A stretch of 64,000 nucleotides of DNA, taken from the NCBI RefSeq assembly GCF_014696435.1, contig NZ_JACJQG010000003.1:62001-126000 (forward strand), read 5' to 3'. This DNA is from Calothrix anomala FACHB-343 (GTDB taxonomy: Bacteria > Cyanobacteriota > Cyanobacteriia > Cyanobacteriales > Nostocaceae). Shown piece by piece: positions 27,442 to 37,028 of the stretch (within the stretch, counting starts at the first letter, position 1; each line of letters opens with the position of its first letter). The position numbers were made by a program, and so were the translations under genes. The notes below the pieces were generated by a model. The model made no database searches. It had not been told where the DNA came from and was given only the letters and a program-made list of their open reading frames with translations.

Positions 27442-28668
27442 ATGCAAACTCTGCCCACAGTTACAACTGTAAACACCACATCTAGCGAACTCACCTTTGA
27501 TACAACAATCAAGCGCCGTAAAACTCGTCCGGTAAAGGTGGGAAATGTCACCATTGGCGGTGGCTACCCTGTAGTAGTCCAGTCAATGATTAATGAAGAC
27601 ACCCTAGATATCGATGGATCTGTGGCAGCTATTCGTCGTCTGCACGAGATTGGCTGCGAAATTGTGCGTGTTACTGTGCCTAGTCTGGCTCATGCCAAAG
27701 CTTTAGCGGAAATTAAACAAAAACTCCTGCAAACCTATCAAGACGTACCCATCGTTGCTGATGTGCATCACAATGGGATGAAAATTGCTTTAGAAGTTGC
27801 TAAACACATCGAAAAAGTACGTATTAATCCCGGTTTGTATGTGTTTGAAAAACCAAATGCCAATAGAAGTGAATACACCAAAGCCGAATTTGATGAAATT
27901 GGCGAAAAAATCCGCGAAACTTTAGAGCCGTTAGTTGTCTCCTTAAGAGATCAAGGTAAAGCCATGCGCATCGGGGTAAATCATGGTTCTCTGGCTGAGA
28001 GAATGTTATTTACCTACGGCGATACCCCAGAGGGGATGGTGGAATCAGCTTTAGAATTCATTCGCATTTGTGAATCGCTAAATTTCCATAATTTAGTCAT
28101 TTCCATGAAAGCTTCCCGCGTCCCAGTCATGGTAGCCGCCTATCGTCTCATGGCCAAGCGCATGGATGAATTGGGTATGGAATATCCCCTACATTTGGGT
28201 GTCACCGAAGCTGGAGATGGGGAATACGGGCGAATTAAATCTACTGCTGGTATTGCTACCTTACTCGCTGATGGCATTGGCGATACAATCCGCGTCTCAT
28301 TAACAGAAGCACCAGAAAAAGAAATTCCCGTTTGCTATAGCATTCTCCAAGCCTTGGGATTGCGCAAAACAATGGTGGAATATGTCGCTTGTCCTTCTTG
28401 CGGACGCACCTTATTTAACCTGGAAGAAGTACTGCACAAAGTCAGAGAAGCAACTAAACACTTAACTGGGCTAGATATAGCCGTTATGGGTTGTATTGTA
28501 AATGGCCCTGGTGAAATGGCAGATGCGGACTATGGCTATGTAGGTAAAACTCCCGGTTATATTTCTTTATATCGTGGTAGAGAAGAAATTAAAAAAGTCC
28601 CAGAAGACCAAGGTGTAGAGGAATTAATTAATCTCATCAAGTCTGATGGACGCTGGGTAGATCCTTAA
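27442..28668 (+). CDS. ispG: 4-hydroxy-3-methylbut-2-en-1-yl diphosphate synthase
   Basis: Sixth step of the MEP pathway, an iron-sulfur enzyme (GcpE) using reduced ferredoxin in cyanobacteria. 408 residues. The TIM-barrel part shows [19 protein letters not shown] and [11 protein letters not shown]. The [4Fe-4S] domain shows [16 protein letters not shown] and [18 protein letters not shown], so all three cluster cysteines are present. The first 25 residues are less conserved and an internal start is possible. A short hairpin separates it from the downstream ctpA-like gene. Confidence 0.97.
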   Translation: MQTLPTVTTVNTTSSELTFDTTIKRRKTRPVKVGNVTIGGGYPVVVQSMINEDTLDIDGSVAAIRRLHEIGCEIVRVTVPSLAHAKALAEIKQKLLQTYQDVPIVADVHHNGMKIALEVAKHIEKVRINPGLYVFEKPNANRSEYTKAEFDEIGEKIRETLEPLVVSLRDQGKAMRIGVNHGSLAERMLFTYGDTPEGMVESALEFIRICESLNFHNLVISMKASRVPVMVAAYRLMAKRMDELGMEYPLHLGVTEAGDGEYGRIKSTAGIATLLADGIGDTIRVSLTEAPEKEIPVCYSILQALGLRKTMVEYVACPSCGRTLFNLEEVLHKVREATKHLTGLDIAVMGCIVNGPGEMADADYGYVGKTPGYISLYRGREEIKKVPEDQGVEELINLIKSDGRWVDP

Positions 28669-28679
28669 GATTTTGCCAA

Positions 28680-28700
28680 CGGCGACCCTGATGGTCGCCG
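28680..28700 (+). terminator. Short GC hairpin after ispG
   Basis: CGGCGACC pairs with GGTCGCCG across a five-base loop, 12 bp after the ispG stop. No T-run follows, so it may be an attenuating or processing hairpin. Confidence 0.4.
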
Positions 28701-28814
28701 GATTGCCAAGTATTTTGCTGTAATAAGAATACATGTTTCTGTGTCACAGTGATACCCTGTGTTACATTGAGCATACTGACTATACAAAATTTTTCCTCTG
28801 GCGCAGCTGTCATT

Positions 28815-30098
28815 ATGGTGATTACAAAAAGTAGGCTGGTTTTGGGTGCTACTGCAGTGACGCTCTCAACTATTGCTATTACAAGCCTGGGCATTCACTC
28901 GCGAGGTCAGGCTTTAAATAACAGTCCCAAGGAATTGATAGATGAGGTTTGGCAAGTAGTTCAGCGCCAATACGTAGACGCTACTTTTAATCAAGTAGAT
29001 TGGCAGGCTGTACGCAAGGAGTATTTAAATAAGAATTACAGCAGTAAAAAGGAAGCATATAAGTCCATCCGGGAAATGCTGAAGAAGCTGGATGACCCCT
29101 ACACCCGGTTTATGGACCCGGAAGAATTTAAAAATATGCAAGTTGATACCTCTGGAGAACTCACAGGTATCGGTATCACAATTAGTCAGGATGAAAAAAC
29201 CAAACAGCTAGTTGTTATTGCCCCGATTGAGGATACTCCCGCATTTAAAGCCGGGATTTTAGCCAAAGATGAAATTCTCCAAATCGACGGTAAAAGCACC
29301 AAGGGGATGGATACTAACCAAGCTGTATCCCTCATTCGTGGCGAAGCTGGAACCAAGGTGAAACTGACCATTCGCCGTAGCGGACAAACTAAACAGTTTG
29401 AAATCCAGCGCGCGCGGATTGAAATTCATCCAGTTAAATTCTCGGAAAAACAAACACCATCAGGTACTGTTGGCTACATTCGCTTGAACCAATTCAGTGC
29501 AAATGCTGGCAAAGAAATGCAAAATGCCATCAAAAGTTTAGAAAAAAAACAAGTTGTTGGTTATATTTTGGATTTACGGGGGAATCCTGGTGGGTTACTA
29601 TTCTCTAGCGTCGAAATTGCCCGCATGTGGCTAGATAAAGGGATTATCGTCTCGACTATTGACCGCCAAGGCGAGCAAGAACGGGAAGTAGCCAATGGAC
29701 GCGCCTTAACAAATAAGCCGTTGGTCATTTTAGTTGATAAAGGTTCAGCTAGTGCCAGTGAAATTCTCTCTGGTGCTTTGCAAGATAACAAACGCGCTAC
29801 TTTGGTAGGCACTCAAACCTTTGGTAAAGGCTTAGTACAATCAGTCCGCCCACTGGAAGATGGCTCTGGATTAGCGGTGACAATTGCTAAATATCATACT
29901 CCTAGCGGTAAAGATATTAACAAGCATGGGATAGATCCAGATGTCAAGGTAGAATTGAGCGATGCTCAAAGACAAGAGTTATGGCTCAACGAGCGGGATA
30001 AATTGGCAACAAAAGAAGATCCGCAATTTGCTAAAGCAGTGGAAGTTTTAGGTAAGCAAATTACGGCTCAAAGTACCACGACAACGGGCAAAAATTAA
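28815..30098 (+). CDS. Carboxyl-terminal processing protease (S41 family)
   Basis: A CtpA/CtpB/CtpC-type protease of about 427 residues with a signal/anchor helix (LVLGATAVTLSTIAITSLGI). Its PDZ domain has SGELTGIGITIS and GILAKDEILQIDGKS. The catalytic part has the serine in DKGSASASEILSGAL and the general-base lysine in GTQTFGKGLVQS. In cyanobacteria CtpA matures the D1 protein of PSII; which paralogue this is cannot be assigned here. ATG 28815 (MVITKSRL) places the signal peptide at the N-terminus; in-frame codons upstream lack homology. Confidence 0.93.
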   Translation: MVITKSRLVLGATAVTLSTIAITSLGIHSRGQALNNSPKELIDEVWQVVQRQYVDATFNQVDWQAVRKEYLNKNYSSKKEAYKSIREMLKKLDDPYTRFMDPEEFKNMQVDTSGELTGIGITISQDEKTKQLVVIAPIEDTPAFKAGILAKDEILQIDGKSTKGMDTNQAVSLIRGEAGTKVKLTIRRSGQTKQFEIQRARIEIHPVKFSEKQTPSGTVGYIRLNQFSANAGKEMQNAIKSLEKKQVVGYILDLRGNPGGLLFSSVEIARMWLDKGIIVSTIDRQGEQEREVANGRALTNKPLVILVDKGSASASEILSGALQDNKRATLVGTQTFGKGLVQSVRPLEDGSGLAVTIAKYHTPSGKDINKHGIDPDVKVELSDAQRQELWLNERDKLATKEDPQFAKAVEVLGKQITAQSTTTTGKN

Positions 30099-30117
30099 AA
30101 ATTGTAAATTTTATACT

Positions 30118-30309
30118 TTATTGGGGTTGGCATTTACCAGCCCTAATTAATCCTACCCGACGCGCGATCGCTTCTCCTTGGGATGAAAAGGGGCCCCACT
30201 GTTCAATAATTTCTGGCTTATCTTCCCCACCATCTAAGTTGTCTACGATCTCGCAATGGCCAGCAGGACGCTTGACAACATACCAAATTTCTTGTGTTGA
30301 ATCAGTCAT
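30118..30309 (-). CDS. Small conserved-looking hypothetical protein
   Basis: 63 residues, opening MTDSTQEIWYVVKRPAGHCE, with QWGPFSSQGEAIARRVGLIR as a second block. The aromatic/glycine pattern and compact size look like a real small cyanobacterial protein, but I cannot name the family. It converges with the ctpA-like gene with a 19-bp gap. Confidence 0.62.
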   Translation of the reverse strand: MTDSTQEIWYVVKRPAGHCEIVDNLDGGEDKPEIIEQWGPFSSQGEAIARRVGLIRAGKCQPQ

Positions 30310-30704
30310 AGGCTTAATTAATAATAGGGGCTAGGGACTAGGGGAGAGAAATTTTGATGTTTGGTTGTAAAATTTTTTGGTGAATAGCGGAATTGAAAGA
30401 TTTACAGGGAATTGCAATTTGGTGAGGTACAGATAATCGTTGATTGTAGGGGCATTGGCACTGCCATGCCCCGAAGCGCGTACCTCATTTACCTATAAAT
30501 ATGCTGTATTTCTTCCTTGTCCACCTTCTGTTTCATGCAAGGCGATGAAATTTATTTCATCGAGACTGTCTTTTATCCCCAGCCCTAAACTAGATGTTAT
30601 TAAAGCACAGTGCAAACCCCAGAAGATATAGTTTGCTGTTTTTGGCATGTTGTAAAATAAACAATAGAAGGATTCGGAGGGCCATTAACTGGTCATAAAC
30701 GCCT
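30310..30704. other. Spacer upstream of hflX
   Basis: 395 bp with no gene. It contains a degenerate GGGGCATTGGCACTGCCATG palindrome (about 30448-30470). A strong GGAGG lies at 30676-30680, followed by an in-frame TAA at 30696-30698 just before the hflX frame opens. Confidence 0.5.
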
Positions 30705-32450
30705 ATAGAGACTATCTATGGAAATCTCCAAGGTTTAAAGTCCAGCCAGCTGAAGCAACTACAGCGGCTGTACCACCAGCGCATACCGGGCGATCGCATC
30801 AGTACGTCCGAGTTTTCCCAGCGACTGGCAGCAATCAGTACAGAAATCAATCAGCCTGTGTGTGCCTACCTCAACCGTCGCGGACAAGTGATTCGTGTAG
30901 GGGTAGGCACACCGCGTCAGACGCAAATCCCACCCCTAGAATTGCCCCGTTATGGTGCAGAACGACTTAGCGGTATTCGTTGCATCGCCACTCACCTCAA
31001 GTCAGAACCACCCAATGACGGGGCGCTGACAGCGATGGCTTTACAACGTTTAGATGCTTTGGTAGTACTAAATATTACCGGCACGGGATTTACCCGTCGA
31101 GGTGGAGGCGCTACTGGGTATGTCAAAGAAGCTTATTTAGCGCACCTGACACCCCAGGAATCTCAGGCTGTGCTGGCCAGTGGGAATTTATCTAAAGTTG
31201 GGTCGAGTGGTGTGCAGTCGCCAAGCTGGAATGTATCGCCACCAATGAGTTTGGATGAATTAACACAGCAGGATTTTCTCGATTTAGTAGAAAATCTGGA
31301 AGCTGAATTTCAGCGCGAATTTGTTGCCCAGCAAGTAGATATCGACCACGATCGCGTGTTAATTGTGGGAGTGATGACAGACGAAAAGAGTCATTTAGAA
31401 TTCCACGATACCTTGGCGGAATTAGCACGTTTAGTAGATACAGCCGGGGGCGATGTTTTACAGACAGTACAACAAAAGCGATCGCGGATTCATCCCCAAA
31501 CAGTCGTTGGCGAAGGTAAAGTCCAAGAAGTCGCCTTAACAGCCCAAACTTTAGGCGCAACTCTCGTCGTCTTCGATCGCGACCTCTCACCCGCCCAAGT
31601 CCGCAATCTAGAAGCCCAAATTGGCGTTCGGGTAGTCGATCGTACCGAAGTCATATTAGATATATTCGCCCAACGCGCTCAGTCCCGTGCTGGTAAATTA
31701 CAAGTCGAACTAGCACAGCTAGAATATATGCTGCCCCGCCTGACTGGTAGAGGGCAAGCCATGTCCCGATTAGGGGGTGGTATCGGTACTAGAGGCCCTG
31801 GTGAAACCAAACTAGAAACTGAACGCCGCGCCATTCAGCGACGGATTTCGCGATTGCAACAAGAAGTCAACCAGTTGCAAGCCCATCGTTCCCGTTTACG
31901 CCAACGCCGACAGCACCGAGAAGTCCCCTCAGTAGCTTTGGTTGGTTATACCAACGCTGGTAAATCCACCTTGCTCAATGCCCTCACCAATGCGGAGGTA
32001 TATACAGCCGACCAGCTATTTGCAACTCTTGACCCTACCACGCGCCGTCTAGTAATTTCCTATGCCGAGACAGGTGAAACCCAAGAGATTCTACTGACAG
32101 ATACAGTAGGATTTATACATGAATTGCCAGCCTCACTAATGGATGCTTTTCGCGCTACCTTAGAAGAAGTCACAGAAGCAGATGCTTTACTGCATTTAGT
32201 CGATTTGTCTCATCCAGCTTGGTTGAGCCATATTCGCTCAGTTAGAGACATTCTCGCCCAAATGCCCGTGACTCCAGGCCCAGCACTAGTGGTTTTTAAC
32301 AAAATCGACCAAGTCAACAGCGAAACCCTAGCCTTAGCACGAGAAGAGTTTCCTTTAGCAGTATTTATATCTGCTAGCCAGCGTTTAGGATTAGAAACCC
32401 TACGCCATCGCTTAACCCAGCTGATTCAATATGCTGTTGACTCGCGGTAA
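30705..32450 (+). CDS. hflX: GTPase HflX, with apparent non-standard start codon
   Basis: Ribosome-associated GTPase of the HflX family, thought to split stalled ribosomes. G1 is VGYTNAGKSTLL, G3 DTVGFI, G4 NKID; the HflX domain has LDPTTRRL and GRGQAMSRLGGGIGTRGPGETK. The first ATG/GTG in frame is GTG 30858, but 51 codons upstream of it also read as HflX-like protein (ETIYGNLQGLKSSQLKQL). That stretch is bounded by TAA at 30696. From memory, close homologues begin METIYGNLQ; here the methionine position is ATA (30705-30707). Either ATA is used, or the protein is N-terminally short. Coordinates follow the conserved reading. Confidence 0.85.
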   Translation: METIYGNLQGLKSSQLKQLQRLYHQRIPGDRISTSEFSQRLAAISTEINQPVCAYLNRRGQVIRVGVGTPRQTQIPPLELPRYGAERLSGIRCIATHLKSEPPNDGALTAMALQRLDALVVLNITGTGFTRRGGGATGYVKEAYLAHLTPQESQAVLASGNLSKVGSSGVQSPSWNVSPPMSLDELTQQDFLDLVENLEAEFQREFVAQQVDIDHDRVLIVGVMTDEKSHLEFHDTLAELARLVDTAGGDVLQTVQQKRSRIHPQTVVGEGKVQEVALTAQTLGATLVVFDRDLSPAQVRNLEAQIGVRVVDRTEVILDIFAQRAQSRAGKLQVELAQLEYMLPRLTGRGQAMSRLGGGIGTRGPGETKLETERRAIQRRISRLQQEVNQLQAHRSRLRQRRQHREVPSVALVGYTNAGKSTLLNALTNAEVYTADQLFATLDPTTRRLVISYAETGETQEILLTDTVGFIHELPASLMDAFRATLEEVTEADALLHLVDLSHPAWLSHIRSVRDILAQMPVTPGPALVVFNKIDQVNSETLALAREEFPLAVFISASQRLGLETLRHRLTQLIQYAVDSR

Positions 32451-32559
32451 ATACTAAAAATTTAGTAAATTTTGTCTTTTAATTACAATGCTGTAGTTAT
32501 ATTTAACTACGGCATTTGTTATATATATGTAAATATTTTGTCTACAGATATTAATAATT

Positions 32560-33216
32560 ATGACTATAGAAGCCCAAAACTGCCCACCAACAACAGATAT
32601 AGTAGAAAGTGAAAATATAAATATTTTGCCATCTAAATATCTACAAATAGATAACTTTCTCACTTCAGAAGAACATCAGCAACTACTCCAATATGTTTGC
32701 CAACAGGAAGCAAACTTTGTAAATACCAGTACTTCTACTAATGAAGTAAATTATCGTCAATCAAAGGTGCTTTATTATTTCCCTGATTTTTCTCAATTAA
32801 TTTTGCAGAAAATAGAAGCTGTTTTACCTGAAGTAATCGATAAATTGGCTATCCCAGCATTTACGAGCAATTATATTGAAAGCCAACTCACTGCCCATAA
32901 TGATGGTAATTATTACAAAATTCATAATGATAATGGTAGCCCAGAAACTAGCCTGAGAGAAATTACTTATGTTTATTATTTTCATCAAGAACCTAAAAAC
33001 TTCTCAGGTGGAGAATTGCTGATTTACGATAGCAAAATTGCCAATAGCTTTTATGTAAATGCCGATTCTTTTCAAAAAGTTGAGCCTCGAAATAATAGTA
33101 TTGTCTTCTTTCTCAGCCGCTACATGCACGAAGTACTGCCTGTAGTTTGCCCCTCTAGAGTTTTTGCAGATAGCCGCTTCACTATTAACGGCTGGGTTAA
33201 TCGCTCTGTTGTTTGA
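32560..33216 (+). CDS. 2OG-Fe(II) oxygenase, prolyl 4-hydroxylase-like
   Basis: A 218-residue double-stranded beta-helix dioxygenase using 2-oxoglutarate and Fe(II). Iron ligands are the HxD in YYKIHNDNG and the distal His in RYMHEVLPV; the 2OG-binding Arg is in RFTINGWVNR. Other conserved parts are FSGGELLIYD and ITYVYYFH. The first 40 residues are non-conserved. Substrate unknown: protein hydroxylation or small-molecule modification are both possible. Codon use is AT-rich compared with neighbours. It follows hflX by 109 bp. Confidence 0.87.
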   Translation: MTIEAQNCPPTTDIVESENINILPSKYLQIDNFLTSEEHQQLLQYVCQQEANFVNTSTSTNEVNYRQSKVLYYFPDFSQLILQKIEAVLPEVIDKLAIPAFTSNYIESQLTAHNDGNYYKIHNDNGSPETSLREITYVYYFHQEPKNFSGGELLIYDSKIANSFYVNADSFQKVEPRNNSIVFFLSRYMHEVLPVVCPSRVFADSRFTINGWVNRSVV

Positions 33217-33957
33217 CTACTTACGGGAGAAAGATAACAGTTTAAATCGCCATGTATAGTGCATTTTTCTATCAGTATTGCTATAGAAATCGTCAATGAT
33301 TTATGAAATATTACATCTATAGTTGTTGACTGTTAAGCGTTGACAGTCAACAGTCAACAGGCAAAAACGATATTTTGTAAACCTGAAATAGGATTGCTAT
33401 ATATAGCAATGCGTTTAAGAGTTACAAACACCTATCTTCCTTGTCCTCCTTGTCCCCCTTGTCTCCCTTGTCCTTTTTGTTGATATATCAAATAGGATGG
33501 CTATATATACTGAATTAAGTTTAAGTAGGATGTAGCTTGCCCTAACATTCAGGGCTAGAGAATATGACTAGTTAAAAAGCAAGATATTCATATCCGAGCG
33601 ATAATTCAGTTAATTATACCTGTTATTTTACTGTTTGTTTTCTCAAAAAAGTCACGTGGCGATTGTAAACCAACAGGAAGTATTCCATAAAATCCGATAG
33701 TTTTAAATGCCTAAATTAAAAATTTCATGAATCTCTCTAAAACTCTAGACTATTTTCCACGATCTGTGGCAATTTATATTCATCACTAACTTAGCAGTAG
33801 CTTTCACTGAAACTATCAGTGTTGACAGTACCCAACAATTACAAAACTCTGTGATAAAAGTTTGTCAAGTCTTGGCTGGATTCCGGTGAGAAAATCATAT
33901 CTTTTGAGATTACAGGCAAAACGTAACAGGTTGATGGATGACAACCACATACATATT
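33217..33957. other. Spacer with mixed short repeats
   Basis: No gene. Contains GTCAACA units (33340-33360), a CTTGTCC(C/T) array (33436-33475), and two copies of AAATAGGAT(T/G)GCTATATATA near 33386 and 33490. Downstream is AT-rich; the frame back to 33862 is unlikely to be coding. Confidence 0.6.
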
Positions 33958-34812
33958 ATGAGCATTCAACGCATATCCGCTTTAATTTTGATATCTTTTG
34001 GCAGCAGTTTACTGCTTGCCCCATCTGCTCAAGCAGCGAGTTTTACAACTAATATTAGCCAATCTACAAACTCTAAAGCAAATATTTGGTTAAAATCTAT
34101 TACTCAACAGGATAAAGAAGGAAAAAATCAGGAATTTAGTAATTTTTCCTTTGTTAATAAAGTTACAGGATTAGAAAATCCTGAATACACAGGGGGTAAT
34201 ACTGGTGCAGCCAGTACAGATAGAGGTGATAGAGCTTCTACACCCAACAATATACCAGTCGCCGAAGCTCCAAAACCTGAGGAAATTGTTGCTTACTTGA
34301 GTAACAATAACCTCAACAACATTATTGATACTGAAGACCAAGGGGCTTTTAAAATGAACCTCTGGTTCGATACTACTATTAGCCAAGATAGTTCTGGTTT
34401 AGACAACCTCTTCTTTTGGGAACGGGGTATGAACAGTGACTTGGGGATTCAAGCCATTGATGAAAATGGCAATTTATTGGGTAACTTCTTAAAACTGACG
34501 AGAACAACTCAACAAAGCGCTGGATACAAGATTGACACGAAAGAAATTGGTGGTGCTCAAGAAGTTGGTTCTTGGGGAGTCAGTCTCAAGCAGCTAGGAT
34601 TAACCGATGGACAAGCTACCACAGGTATTAAAGGCATTCAAGTGCTAGCTGAAGGAGGTAAGAACGGTTTCAACGGCCCTGATTTCAAAGTCATTGCCAG
34701 AAAAGCTGATATTCCTCAAGCTGTACCTGAACCTAGTACAATTGTTGCCTTGGGGGCGTTAGCAGTGACGACGCTGAAAGTACTCAAGAAAAAGCTGTTA
34801 GTACAAATTTAA
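33958..34812 (+). CDS. PEP-CTERM sorting-domain surface protein
   Basis: A 284-residue exported protein: signal peptide (ALILISFGSSLLLAPSAQA), a beta-rich body, and the C-terminal PEP-CTERM tripartite signal with VPEPSTIVALGALAV followed by a basic tail (KVLKKKLL). Such proteins are processed by exosortase and become extracellular or surface-bound. The body (DNLFFWERGMNSDLGIQAID, VGSWGVSLKQLGL) resembles exosortase-dependent surface proteins of cyanobacteria, but I could not place it firmly. ATG 33958 gives a clean signal peptide; the longer GTG version adds 32 residues. No exosortase gene is present in the window. Confidence 0.85.
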   Translation: MSIQRISALILISFGSSLLLAPSAQAASFTTNISQSTNSKANIWLKSITQQDKEGKNQEFSNFSFVNKVTGLENPEYTGGNTGAASTDRGDRASTPNNIPVAEAPKPEEIVAYLSNNNLNNIIDTEDQGAFKMNLWFDTTISQDSSGLDNLFFWERGMNSDLGIQAIDENGNLLGNFLKLTRTTQQSAGYKIDTKEIGGAQEVGSWGVSLKQLGLTDGQATTGIKGIQVLAEGGKNGFNGPDFKVIARKADIPQAVPEPSTIVALGALAVTTLKVLKKKLLVQI

Positions 34813-35258
34813 ATTTTTCTCTCTTCTGGTGAACAATGTCCAGCAAAATACATCTGCTGGACATTGACCAGTCTGAGTATATTTCCTAAATTTCAATGGA
34901 AATCCTCAAGTCTAAATTCTACCAGTAACTAATCACCCAAAATATTGCCAAGTAGTGCTTTAATACTCAACAAGTTGTTTTAATAGTAGCGGTTAATACT
35001 TAAATTAAATTTAAATAGCCGAGTAATCACCGTATAGTTGCTGAGGCTATCACTATTGAAAGTGCAATAATATCGATTTATTAAGAAAACCTGGTGCAAA
35101 CATACAATTAGTCAAGAGTCCATAGCTAAAAATCTATCGACTATTGACTAAACTTTATTTGTATAGGAATAAAATTATTGTGACTTTTAACTGAACTCAA
35201 GGATGGTAATACTGGCAAAGTTCTAAAATTAAGAATATTAAAACTAATTGAGGAAGTT
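34813..35258. other. Spacer before grxC
   Basis: 446 bp without a gene. It contains the inverted repeat 34837-34863 and then AT-rich sequence. GAGGAAG at 35249-35255 serves as the grxC ribosome-binding site. Confidence 0.5.
34837..34863 (+). terminator. Hairpin after PEP-CTERM gene
   Basis: TGTCCAGCA and TGCTGGACA are exact complements with a nine-base loop, 25 bp after the stop. No strong T-run follows. Confidence 0.5.
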
Positions 35259-35531
35259 ATGGCTGCAAAAGTAGAAATTTATACCTGGAGGACTTGCCCA
35301 TTTTGTATCCGCGCTAAAAATTTGCTAATTACCAAGGGTGTTGAATTTATTGAATACAGCATCGATGGTGATGAGGTAGCAAGGGATAAAATGGCTCAAA
35401 GAGCAAATGGAAGACGCTCTTTGCCTCAAATTTTCATCAACGATGATCATGTTGGTGGTTGTGATGATATTCATGCTTTAGATCGTCAAGGGAAGCTAGA
35501 TGAGTTACTCGCAGCTGGCAATAGTGTATAG
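35259..35531 (+). CDS. grxC: Glutaredoxin 3
   Basis: A dithiol glutaredoxin of 90 residues that reduces disulfides with glutathione. The active site is C13-P-F-C16 in TWRTCPFCIRAK. GSH-binding parts are RRSLPQIFI (with cis-Pro) and GGCDDIHALD. It lies 120 bp upstream of gshB, whose product makes glutathione; this grxC-gshB order is common in cyanobacteria and implies co-regulation. Confidence 0.97.
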   Translation: MAAKVEIYTWRTCPFCIRAKNLLITKGVEFIEYSIDGDEVARDKMAQRANGRRSLPQIFINDDHVGGCDDIHALDRQGKLDELLAAGNSV

Positions 35532-35651
35532 AGGGATGATGGATGAAAATTACGCTTTATTTATTACAGAAGGAAGTGTAAATCAGCCTGAACATCAAGG
35601 GATAATGTAAATTGAATAACTTTAAATTTCCTGGTGCTTGAGGCAAAAAGC

Positions 35652-36638
35652 GTGAAACTAGCTTTTATCATCGATCCCATCCATCAGCTCGATCCATGTC
35701 ACGATACTAGTGTTGCCTTAATGGAAGCAGCGCAAATACTCGGACATGAAGTGTGGATAACGCAGGCTAATCTGTTGACTGTAGTAGAGGGAAAAGCCTG
35801 GGCTATTTTACAGCGCGTAGAAATTACTCCAGTTCAACTGGTGGAAGGACGCTATTTTGCAGCAAATCCTTGGTACAAGTTGAGCAATGCAGAAAGCTTG
35901 TTGACTTGCTTAGAAACAATGGATGCTGTTTTTATGCGGACAGATCCACCAGTGAATGATGCTTATCTCTATGCAACTTACATTTTGGATTACATCGACC
36001 AAAACAAAACCTTAGTCATTAACAGTCCCAAAGGTATCCGAGGGGCGAATGAAAAAATGTACGCCCTCCAGTTTACCGATGTAATTCCCGAAACAATAGT
36101 AAGTGCTGATAAGGTGGTTATCCGCAATTTCTTAGAAGCAAAAGGCGCAGCAGTGCTAAAGCCACTAGGAAATAAAGCTGGGGAAGGGATTTTATTTTTA
36201 CAACCAAGCGATCGCAATTTTAACTCTATTGTCGAACTCAGCACTTCTCAAGGTCGAGTACCAGTAATGGTACAAACCTACCTACCACAAGCAAAAGAGG
36301 GAGACAAGAGAATCATTCTTCTCAATGGCGAACCCATTGGCGCTCTCAATCGCCTGTCTAGCAGTAGTGACTTTCGCAATAATATGGCTACTGGTGGTAC
36401 AGTGGCAAAAACGGAAATTACCGCCAGAGAGCAGGAAATTTGTAGACAATTAGCCGACAAATTACGCCAAGACGGCTTAATTTTTGTGGGTATTGATGTG
36501 ATTGGCGGTTACCTGACTGAAGTGAATGTTACTAGCCCAACTGGAGTTAGGGAAATCGACAGACTAGATGGTACTAACCTTGCTAGTCAAGTTATTCAAT
36601 GGGTTGAGCAAACGCTACAAGATAACGCAAACAAATAA
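35652..36638 (+). CDS. gshB: Glutathione synthetase
   Basis: ATP-grasp ligase joining gamma-glutamylcysteine and glycine. 328 residues from GTG 35652 (MKLAFIIDPIHQL), which has GAGG 9 bp upstream; a GTG at 35634 would add six residues. Family signatures are FMRTDPPVNDAYLYATYIL, NSPKGIRGANEKMYALQF, VLKPLGNKAGEGILFL and the C-terminal DVIGGYLTEVNVTSPTG. It follows grxC on the same strand. Confidence 0.97.
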   Translation: MKLAFIIDPIHQLDPCHDTSVALMEAAQILGHEVWITQANLLTVVEGKAWAILQRVEITPVQLVEGRYFAANPWYKLSNAESLLTCLETMDAVFMRTDPPVNDAYLYATYILDYIDQNKTLVINSPKGIRGANEKMYALQFTDVIPETIVSADKVVIRNFLEAKGAAVLKPLGNKAGEGILFLQPSDRNFNSIVELSTSQGRVPVMVQTYLPQAKEGDKRIILLNGEPIGALNRLSSSSDFRNNMATGGTVAKTEITAREQEICRQLADKLRQDGLIFVGIDVIGGYLTEVNVTSPTGVREIDRLDGTNLASQVIQWVEQTLQDNANK

Positions 36639-37028
36639 CTAATGACAACTGAACTATCAATAAAAATAATTTAGTTTCTGGAGTTTTTTAGTTTCTTCTA
36701 CTTTAGGGAAGCCTATGCCTATGTAATTTCCCGATCGCACAGCGAAAATACATACAAGTGAGAGCAGTTGTAGTGGGGCTAGTCTTCCCGAATTTTCAGC
36801 AAATAATTTCTATTTTCGCTATTTTATCCCATACAAAATTGAGGACATCTGAGTTAGCAGACTCATGCCCAATTTCATCAGGTTTGGGGTTAGGGTTGAG
36901 GAGTTTCGTCACTAATTAGCAATCTTAGTGATGGAACCGAAATAATTTACTCTTGATTGGCATCAACTCCATACCTAACACTTTCTATACTGTCTTTAGT
37001 TCGACCTGAGAATTAATTTGGCGATCGC
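36639..37028. other. Spacer between gshB and ftsZ 3' ends
   Basis: 390 bp between converging genes. No gene, heptad array or obvious terminator hairpin was found. Confidence 0.5.
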
